A stretch of 19,427 nucleotides of DNA from Bacteroidales bacterium UBA1392 (GTDB lineage Bacteria; Bacteroidota; Bacteroidia; Bacteroidales; UBA932). The notes below the pieces were generated by a model that searched no databases, had not been told where the DNA came from, and saw only the letters and a program-made list of their open reading frames with translations. The DNA lies in NCBI GenBank assembly GCA_002305275.1, contig DBQO01000021.1, forward strand, positions 1-19,427, in the 5' to 3' direction. Positions 13,344 to 19,427 of this stretch are shown here, piece by piece. Positions within the stretch are counted from its first letter, which is position 1. Each line of letters starts with the position of its first letter. A program made the translations under genes and the position numbers.

Positions 13344-14555
13344 TTATCTGAAGGTCAATTTAAAAATCGTGCCTGCATTATCGCTTTTTGTCAGATTAAT
13401 GCTGCCGTTATGCAGCCTCATAATCTGATTTGAGAGGCTTAACCCAATGCCTGTCCCCTCTTGTTTAGTGGTAAAAAATGGAACAAAGAGCTCTTCCCGG
13501 CTCTCCTTGCTTATGGGAGTTCCATTGTTGTGAACTTCTATTACTATCTGCTCGGAAAGGTTTATCTCAGCGATGATTTTGATTATCGTTGCATCAGCTT
13601 CCAGAGCATTTTTTACAATATTTATGAGGATCTGAATTATTTGTCCTTCATCTGCGTAAAGAATAATGTCCTCCGATTTTTCCTCGAAAATAAGGGCTAC
13701 ACCTCTGTTTTGTGCCTGTTCTTGTGTCAGGGAAATTACTCTTTCCACCAGATCTCTTACCAATACTGCCTTTTTAACCGGAGCAGCCACCCTTGTAAGG
13801 GTCCTGTAGGTATCCACAAATTTGATCAAACCCCGTGAGGATTGGGCAATCGTCTCAAGTCCGCTGCGAACCTGCTCCCCGACATTGTCAAATTGCTGAA
13901 GAGCCTCACTTAGCGAAGCGATGGGAGTAACCGTGTTCATTATTTCGTGAGTGAGTACCCGAATCAGTTTTGCCCAGGACTCCTGCTCGCTCTCGGAAAT
14001 ATTGCTTGTGATGTCATTGAAAGCAACCACCTCCACCTCTTTTTTGCCAATAGTAGCTTTTGATGAGGTGAGGGAAATGGTCACTTTTCCGGATTCATTG
14101 TAAAAACTCGCTCTCTGCTCCAAACCGGTGTCAGCTATGGATTCAAATGCCTCAAAGAGAGATTCGCTGACAGTTTTTAGTTGTTTGATATTGCCGAGAG
14201 TAGCGATGCCAAGCAATTCAAGCGCAGTTTTATTGGAATAGTTGACTCTGCCGTTTTGTTCGATCACTACGACACCCGTTTTGACATGATCGAGCATAAG
14301 ACCGTAATACTTCTCCTGTGCACTAATCTCCTTTCTTTCCTGGTCAAAAAGATTACGCAAACGATTTAGACTTGCGTTGAATTTTTTAGAAAAAAATCCT
14401 CCTTTGTCAAAACGGAAATTATACTCTTTATCCTCCAAAGCGTCCAGCATATATGAGACCTTTCTTCGCATCCTGCGTGAAGTTAGGTAAGAAGTAATAA
14501 TCGCCGTTAAAACAATTACAGCAAGAATCAACAATATGACTTGCCAGGTTGTCAT
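13344..14555 (-). CDS. Sensor histidine kinase with one membrane segment and a PAS domain
   Basis: A 403-residue inner-membrane kinase. One N-terminal membrane helix (5-27), a linker, and a PAS domain at ~82-185 (LMLDHVKTGVVVIEQNGRVNYSN). The HisKA phospho-acceptor is His203 in LTHEIMNT, where the usual HEIRNPL is replaced by HEIMNTVTPI as in the NtrY-like group. Then an HATPase domain with the N box (NIVKNALEAD) and G box (GTGIGLSLS). There is no periplasmic sensor domain, so the stimulus is probably intramembrane or cytoplasmic. Its ATG overlaps the regulator's stop codon (ATGA), so it is the cognate kinase of the NtrC-family regulator and last in the exporter operon. It ends 159 bp from the darT start codon. 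Confidence 0.92.
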   Translation of the reverse strand: MTTWQVILLILAVIVLTAIITSYLTSRRMRRKVSYMLDALEDKEYNFRFDKGGFFSKKFNASLNRLRNLFDQERKEISAQEKYYGLMLDHVKTGVVVIEQNGRVNYSNKTALELLGIATLGNIKQLKTVSESLFEAFESIADTGLEQRASFYNESGKVTISLTSSKATIGKKEVEVVAFNDITSNISESEQESWAKLIRVLTHEIMNTVTPIASLSEALQQFDNVGEQVRSGLETIAQSSRGLIKFVDTYRTLTRVAAPVKKAVLVRDLVERVISLTQEQAQNRGVALIFEEKSEDIILYADEGQIIQILINIVKNALEADATIIKIIAEINLSEQIVIEVHNNGTPISKESREELFVPFFTTKQEGTGIGLSLSNQIMRLHNGSINLTKSDNAGTIFKLTFR

Positions 14556-15898
14556 ATATTATATTTCTTTAGTTTAGCATAAAGAGTCGGCCTACTGATC
14601 CCCAGAGACTTGGCAACCATGGACAAATTCCCCCCAAAACGGCCGATGGCGGCCATGATAGCTTTTTTCTCTGTCTCCTCCAAAGAATCTTCAGAGCTGA
14701 TCTCTCTACTTTCCGGCTCGATTTGGATGGTTTTCAGCTCTATTTCTTTGGGAGTTAAAATAGCTCCTTCGGAGAGAATGACAGCCTTTTCTATACAATT
14801 CCTTAGCTCACGGATATTGCCGCTCCAGGTATGAGAATTCAGAAGTTCCAACGCTTCTTCGCTTATTTCCGAGACATTTCTTCTATATTTTTCCGCAAAA
14901 ATCCCGAGGAAAAGATTGGACAACGGCTCTATCTCATCAATCCTTTCTCTTAAAGGAGGAAGATGCAAATGAATTGTATTTATACGATAGTAGAGGTCTT
15001 CCCTAAATTCTCCTTCGGCCACCATTTTCTCCAAATCCTTGTTTGTGGCGCAAATAAGGCGGATATCTATGGGAATCTCTTTCGTATCTCCCACTCTCAC
15101 TACATTCCTGTTTTGGATAACTCTCAGTAGTTTGGCCTGAAGATGAAGGGGAATATTCCCTATTTCATCCAAAAACAAGGTGCCGCCATCGGCAAGTTCA
15201 AATTTACCCACGTGGTCGGTATGGGCATCGGTAAAGGCACCTTTTACATGACCGAACAACTCACTTTCAAAAAGAGTCTCCGTTATTGCACCGGCATCTA
15301 CATTTACAATCGGTTTTTGTGCTCTGTCCGAGAGACGATGAATCTCCTTTGCAAGCACATCTTTACCGGTACCGTTTTCTCCCGTAATCAAAATGGTGGC
15401 ATCTGTGTCAGCTATCTTATTTACCCTGCTGCGAATAGCCTTCATGGCCTTACCGCTGCCCCAAAACATAGAAGAAGCGGTTTCGGACTCGGTCGGCCTG
15501 GACTCTTTTTTATTGACCTGAGAGGCCTTGCGGAGGATTTCTATCAGCTTATCATTGTCCCAGGGCTTTACGATGAAATCAAATGCACCCCGCTTCATCC
15601 CTTCCACAGCGAGTGCGATATCGGCATAGGCGGTGAAGAGGACAACTTCTATTTCTGCATACTTACTCTTGATCTCGGAGAGCCAGAAAAGTCCCTCATT
15701 TCCGGTATTGATATCGGTGTGGAAGTTCATGTCGAGCAACACGACATCAGGGCTGAAGCTTGAAATCCTGCTCATCAATTCTTTCGGAGAGGAGATAAGC
15801 TCCACCTCTGTAAAATGAATCGGTAAAAGAAGTTTCAAAGCAGCCCTGATGCCACTGTTGTCATCTACAACCAATATTTTTGCCTTGTTTTTAGCCAT
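14552..15898 (-). CDS. NtrC-family (sigma-54-dependent) response regulator
   Basis: A 448-residue regulator. Receiver domain 1-~125 with acidic pocket Asp12/Asp13, phospho-acceptor Asp56 (LLDMNFH) and KPWDN. AAA+ domain ~148-385 with Walker A GENGTGKD, the sigma-54 contact loop GAFTDA (usual form GAFTGA), GGTLFLDEIGN and LRERIDEIEPL. C-terminal Fis-type helix-turn-helix GGNLSMVAKSLGISRPTLYAKLKKYNI. It should activate sigma-54 promoters when phosphorylated by the kinase encoded immediately after, with which it shares a 4-bp overlap. The gene starts 74 bp after the permease gene and may also have its own promoter (TACATTTG at 15939-15946). Expected targets are the envelope export genes, but no -24/-12 site could be identified within the window. 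Confidence 0.92.
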   Translation of the reverse strand: MAKNKAKILVVDDNSGIRAALKLLLPIHFTEVELISSPKELMSRISSFSPDVVLLDMNFHTDINTGNEGLFWLSEIKSKYAEIEVVLFTAYADIALAVEGMKRGAFDFIVKPWDNDKLIEILRKASQVNKKESRPTESETASSMFWGSGKAMKAIRSRVNKIADTDATILITGENGTGKDVLAKEIHRLSDRAQKPIVNVDAGAITETLFESELFGHVKGAFTDAHTDHVGKFELADGGTLFLDEIGNIPLHLQAKLLRVIQNRNVVRVGDTKEIPIDIRLICATNKDLEKMVAEGEFREDLYYRINTIHLHLPPLRERIDEIEPLSNLFLGIFAEKYRRNVSEISEEALELLNSHTWSGNIRELRNCIEKAVILSEGAILTPKEIELKTIQIEPESREISSEDSLEETEKKAIMAAIGRFGGNLSMVAKSLGISRPTLYAKLKKYNI

Positions 15899-15938
15899 AG
15901 ACTACTCTATATTTTCAGGTCTTATCTATCCGACCCTA

Positions 15939-15946
15939 CAAATGTA
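15939..15946 (-). promoter_or_regulatory. Possible internal promoter of the regulator-kinase pair
   Basis: TACATTTG on the minus strand is a perfect TAnnTTTG -7 box in the 74-bp gap before the response regulator gene, 40 bp from its ATG. There is no TTTG at -33; TTGCC is near that distance. It might allow constitutive expression of the sensors apart from the exporter. Confidence 0.35.
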
Positions 15947-15972
15947 GTGACTTATTGGCAATTGGCATAATC

Positions 15973-18402
15973 CTATTCCGTCTTTATTGAGTCAACGGGG
16001 TCTGCCGTAGCGGCCTTCCAGGTTTGGATTACCACGACGCAAAGGGTTACAAACAGCACTGCAACCAAAGCGAGAGCAAAAACCCACCAGTAAATTGAAA
16101 CACGATGCGCAAAAGTCTTCAAATATTGACTGACGATGTAGTAACTTATAGGGGCAGCCACCACAAAACAGATCAGTACAATCTTCACAAAACGGCTGCA
16201 GAACATTACTAGAATATCTTTTATTGAGGCTCCACTCACTCTCCTCAGGGCAATTTCCCTACGGCGATATTGCGTCTCGAACATTACCAGGCCGAAGACT
16301 CCCATTAAAGAGATTACAATGGCAATCAGAGTAAAGAGGCTGATCAATTGCGAAAGCGATTTTTCCTTCTGATAGGTTTTCTCAATATTTTCATCGAAAA
16401 ACCTGATTGTCCACTGGTCGGGGGCAATTTTAGGGGCCCACTCACTAAGTACGGTGCCGATATGCCTCATTACATCCTGATAATTTGAATTTGCTGCTAC
16501 ACGAATAAATGCTGTGCTGGGATAGTTCCAGGGAGATTTTCCATAGACATAGAGCGCAAAGGGTCCCACCTCTTCCTTTAGACTCATGAAGCTGAAACTG
16601 TTGCAGAAACCCACTATGTCTGTTGCCTCGCTGAGATGCCCGTTAATTTTATCATCCAAAGTCAACCCAAATTTAAGCTTACATGCTTCATTGAAAATAA
16701 AGACTCCATTGTCACCAATTTCATCCTCCTTACGGAAAGAACGCCCTTCCAATATCTCTATGCCCATAAATTCGGGGAAGTCCCATGCAACCGGATAGCA
16801 TTGGAAAGTAATCGCCTCGCCTTTAAAACTGCGTCCCCATCCCATTCTTATAGGGGCAATGAGTTCACCTGAAGCCCATGTAATATCTTGAATCTGAGGA
16901 TCGCTCTTCAATCTCTCTTCAACAGCCTCGGCATTTTTTCCGATATCATAAGTAGTATGTACATAGAGAAGTTGCTCTTTATCAAAGCCCATATCATAAT
17001 TTACCATATAATTGCGCTGCAGATTGATAAATGAGGAGACAATAATCAACCCTATAGAGATAACAAACTGTAGCCCTACAAGTCCGTAACGCAAGGTTTT
17101 TCCCTGTTTCGTGGCTCCGAAAGAGCCTTTTAATACCAGAGCCGGCTCAAATGAAGTAATGTAGAAAGCGGGATAGAGGCTGGAAACTACGGCTACCACA
17201 AGAGCGATGATAACTGTTGAAATCGCGAGGCTTATATTCGCACTTAAAGCGGTTTTTGCAGCCACTAGATGAACCAACTCACTCATATTAAAGAGCATTA
17301 CAAAGGCAAATGCCAATATCAACGCTACGATTATCAGTGTTAAACTCTCCGTAACTACGCTCATAATAAGCTCTCGGCGGGAACAGCCGAGCACCTTCTT
17401 AGTATTGACACCTCTTATGCGCTCCGGAATTAAGGCAAAGAAGAAATTGATATAGTTTACAAATGCGATTCCTATCACCAATATCGCAACAATCAGAAGT
17501 ACCGTAGTTGTCGTACGATTTCCAAAATCAATCATACTCGATATGCCTTCTTGAAAATATAAGCCTCCCAAAGGTATTAGCTGAACATCAGCCATATCCA
17601 AAAAGGTGTTTATCGCTTTATTTATCTCTTCATCCGAGGCATCAATCTCTTCTCCAGCTTCAGCTATTTGATCTAAAAGCTTATCCTTAAAGAAAGGACG
17701 AATAGTAGAGGTGAGATTTTTTTCCATATCCTCCTTCTGCGAAGGATCCATGAGTTTTACAAAGTAGGTGTAACCCCACTCCGAATAGCTCTCCAGGTTT
17801 TCTTTATCGAGGTTGTAGAGAAGCTCACAGTGCTTTAAATGGGAGTTTTCAGCCATATCTTCATAAATTGCCACAATCGTTCCGGGAGTATCCCCTTGAT
17901 TCAATTGCATCCCTACCTCCAAATCAAATTTTTTCGCTACACTTTGGCTAATAGCGAAGCTGGTCCTGTTAACCATTTTATCAAATGAACCTGCAATCGG
18001 CTCCAATCCAATAGCCTTGAGAGCATCCCCGCTGATAGGGGTGGCACTCATTTCAACTACATGCTTCTCATTGTTCCGATCCACCCAGAAACTTTGCTTT
18101 CCACTTCCATTATATCCAAGGTTGATAATTCCGCCATACTCTATGTTGGGTGAGGAATCGATGATTAACTCCGCCAAAGGACGACAGAAAGAGAGGTTTC
18201 TTTGTCCACCGCCGGCATGTTCTCCCGAGGAAATCACAAAGACTTTGTCAACATCTTTAATCTTCTTGTTGAATCCAAACTCGTAATTTACCTGACAGAG
18301 TATTATGTAAAAGGCTGCAAAGGCTACTGCCATTCCCAGCACATTCAATATGCTGGAGAGAGAAAGCCCCCGACCTCGCCTAAATAGATAAAATCTTGCC
18401 AT
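15973..18402 (-). CDS. ABC exporter permease, MacB/FtsX type
   Basis: An 809-residue inner-membrane permease. One membrane segment near the N-terminus (~12-38, LSLSSILNVLGMAVAFAAFY), a large periplasmic MacB-type domain (~40-290), three segments around ~300-430, a segment near 440-460, a second extracytoplasmic stretch (~475-690), and a C-terminal FtsX domain of three segments (~700-795) with the conserved RRREIALRRVSGA stretch. This two-FtsX-domain layout is common in Bacteroidota. It works with the ATPase encoded 2 bp upstream, probably exporting peptides, lipids or a toxic compound, or performing mechanotransmission as in MacB. The nearby outer-membrane or periplasmic adaptor genes may lie beyond the window. 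Substrate unknown. Confidence 0.85.
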   Translation of the reverse strand: MARFYLFRRGRGLSLSSILNVLGMAVAFAAFYIILCQVNYEFGFNKKIKDVDKVFVISSGEHAGGGQRNLSFCRPLAELIIDSSPNIEYGGIINLGYNGSGKQSFWVDRNNEKHVVEMSATPISGDALKAIGLEPIAGSFDKMVNRTSFAISQSVAKKFDLEVGMQLNQGDTPGTIVAIYEDMAENSHLKHCELLYNLDKENLESYSEWGYTYFVKLMDPSQKEDMEKNLTSTIRPFFKDKLLDQIAEAGEEIDASDEEINKAINTFLDMADVQLIPLGGLYFQEGISSMIDFGNRTTTTVLLIVAILVIGIAFVNYINFFFALIPERIRGVNTKKVLGCSRRELIMSVVTESLTLIIVALILAFAFVMLFNMSELVHLVAAKTALSANISLAISTVIIALVVAVVSSLYPAFYITSFEPALVLKGSFGATKQGKTLRYGLVGLQFVISIGLIIVSSFINLQRNYMVNYDMGFDKEQLLYVHTTYDIGKNAEAVEERLKSDPQIQDITWASGELIAPIRMGWGRSFKGEAITFQCYPVAWDFPEFMGIEILEGRSFRKEDEIGDNGVFIFNEACKLKFGLTLDDKINGHLSEATDIVGFCNSFSFMSLKEEVGPFALYVYGKSPWNYPSTAFIRVAANSNYQDVMRHIGTVLSEWAPKIAPDQWTIRFFDENIEKTYQKEKSLSQLISLFTLIAIVISLMGVFGLVMFETQYRRREIALRRVSGASIKDILVMFCSRFVKIVLICFVVAAPISYYIVSQYLKTFAHRVSIYWWVFALALVAVLFVTLCVVVIQTWKAATADPVDSIKTE

Positions 18403-18404
18403 CT

Positions 18405-19085
18405 CTATAATTCGTTTTTAACATCACTTACAATCTGGCCGTCAAACAAGTTGATGATACGCTCAGCAACTGCCGCGTCTTTTTGGGAGTGAGTCACCAT
18501 TACGATGGTTGTGCCTTCTGAGTGAAGTTCGCTGAGCAAATCCATCACTTCTTTACCGTTTTTGGAGTCGAGGTTACCTGTAGGCTCGTCGGCAAGGATA
18601 AGTTTAGGGTTGGCGACTACGGCCCTGGCAATGGCGACGCGCTGCTGCTGACCTCCGGAGAGCTGCTGAGGGAAGTGCTGGGCTCTGTGGCTGATATTCA
18701 TTCTTTTAAGGATTTCAGTCACTTTTTGTTTGCGTTCCGATGCACTGATATTCATATATTTGAGAGGCAGTTCCACATTTTCATATACATTCAACTCATC
18801 AATGAGGTTAAAGCTCTGGAATACGAAACCGATATTGCCTTTACGGAATTTGGTTCTATCTTTTTCTTTTAGTTTGGCTACTTCCTGGTCTGCAAAAACA
18901 TAACTGCCTGAAGTTGGGTTGTCGAGTAGGCCAAGAATGTTTAGAAGTGTTGATTTACCGCAACCCGAAGGTCCCATGATGGCTACAAATTCGCCATCGT
19001 TGATGTTAAATGAAACATTGTTCAATGCTGTTGTCTCGATTTCCTCCGTACGGAAAACTTTGCTGAGATCTTTTACTGTAATCAT
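18405..19085 (-). CDS. ABC exporter ATP-binding protein (LolD/MacB-like)
   Basis: A 226-residue nucleotide-binding subunit. Walker A GPSGCGKST (38-46), Q-loop in FVFQSFNLID, signature LSGGQQQR, Walker B LILADEPTGNLD and H-loop TIVMVTHSQ are all intact. The length and the NLIDELNVYENVELPL segment fit the LolD/MacB/FtsE group of type VII ABC systems. It energises the permease encoded right after it (2 bp gap) and probably also the partial permease before it. Its reading frame begins 27 bp after the end of that permease. Confidence 0.95.
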   Translation of the reverse strand: MITVKDLSKVFRTEEIETTALNNVSFNINDGEFVAIMGPSGCGKSTLLNILGLLDNPTSGSYVFADQEVAKLKEKDRTKFRKGNIGFVFQSFNLIDELNVYENVELPLKYMNISASERKQKVTEILKRMNISHRAQHFPQQLSGGQQQRVAIARAVVANPKLILADEPTGNLDSKNGKEVMDLLSELHSEGTTIVMVTHSQKDAAVAERIINLFDGQIVSDVKNEL

Positions 19086-19112
19086 AATTGTGTTATTTAT
19101 TTAATTGTTTAT

Positions 19113-19427
19113 TTATTCATTCTTTAACGACTCGACCGGATTAGCCTTGGAAATACGAAGGCTATTCAGGACGATTGTTGTAATAATCAGAATGATAATG
19201 ATGATGTCCGCTCCTATGAAGTACCAAGGAGAAAGGGTGATTTTTTCGGAGAAATTCTGTAACCACAAATGAGCTGCATAATAGGCTCCGGCATTGCCGA
19301 GAATCAGGGCTACTATGCCTATTTTCAGAACTTCTTTTATATAAATGGTTATGATTTCTTTAACTCTGGCACCATTTATCTTCCTGATGGCCATCTCTTT
19401 GCTCCTGCGTTGAGATTCGTCGCGGAT
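19113..19427 (-). CDS. FtsX-type ABC permease, C-terminal part (cut by the window edge)
   Basis: The frame is open to the window end. The visible 104 residues begin IRDESQRRSKEMAIRKINGA, the typical FtsX stretch that precedes the last membrane segments. Membrane segments lie at ~30-50 and ~70-90 of the visible part, and it ends with NPVESLKNE, as is common in these permeases. The real start lies outside the window; a Met at 19394 lies inside the domain and is not the start. It is followed after 27 bp by the ATPase gene, so it is the upstream member of the same export operon. Confidence 0.88.
   Translation of the reverse strand: MRDESQRRSKEMAIRKINGARVKEIITIYIKEVLKIGIVALILGNAGAYYAAHLWLQNFSEKITLSPWYFIGADIIIIILIITTIVLNSLRISKANPVESLKNE

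Overview
The window reads as a chromosomal segment of a member of the Bacteroidales (Bacteroidota). The reasons are promoter-like TAnnTTTG boxes (one with a well-spaced TTTG upstream), a surface lipoprotein with a fimbrillin-like N-terminus and a degenerate BspA/DUF285-like C-terminus, start codons without strong Shine-Dalgarno sequences, and an FtsX-type ABC exporter coupled to an NtrC-family two-component system. I do not assign a genus.

Layout. Positions 1-2063: a promoter, a 50-residue peptide gene of a Bacteroidales-typical kind, a surface lipoprotein gene and its terminator. Positions 2154-2220: a run of 7-bp tandem repeats. Positions 2227-2985 (minus): a flavodoxin-fold NAD(P)H oxidoreductase, then tRNA-Ala(GGC) with its own promoter and terminator. 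Positions 3096-5879: a PMCA-type calcium P-type ATPase. Positions 5995-7574: a quality-control and repair group consisting of a ProX-type Ala-tRNA(Pro) deacylase, free methionine-R-sulfoxide reductase (minus) and MsrA, the last two divergent from a 68-bp spacer. Positions 7578-8733: an insert bounded by a 54-bp direct repeat (53/54 identical) of the 3' end of the neighbouring M20 amidohydrolase gene. It carries a 59-residue small protein whose stop codon overlaps the start of a PARP-like ADP-ribosyltransferase-like gene. Positions 8686-11329 (minus): a 14-TM-type MFS transporter followed after 4 bp by the M20 amidohydrolase. Positions 11495-13185 (minus): a DarTG toxin-antitoxin/anti-phage module (DNA ADP-ribosyltransferase DarT, macrodomain antitoxin DarG). 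Positions 13344-19427 (minus): a partial FtsX-type permease, a LolD/MacB-like ATPase, a full-length MacB/FtsX permease, a sigma-54-type response regulator and its histidine kinase, read in that order.

How it works together. The core parts are housekeeping and stress functions: calcium export, methionine repair, translation editing and envelope export with its regulators. Two accessory parts, both AT-richer by eye, interrupt them on either side of the MFS-M20 operon. Both encode apparent ADP-ribosylation enzymes: the recognisable DarTG pair, and a less familiar two-gene unit (7700-8505) whose larger protein has PARP-like H and Y motifs. The second unit, with its flanking repeat and the leftover amidohydrolase fragment, is the best candidate for something not well described. 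Its function is inferred from motifs and gene layout only.
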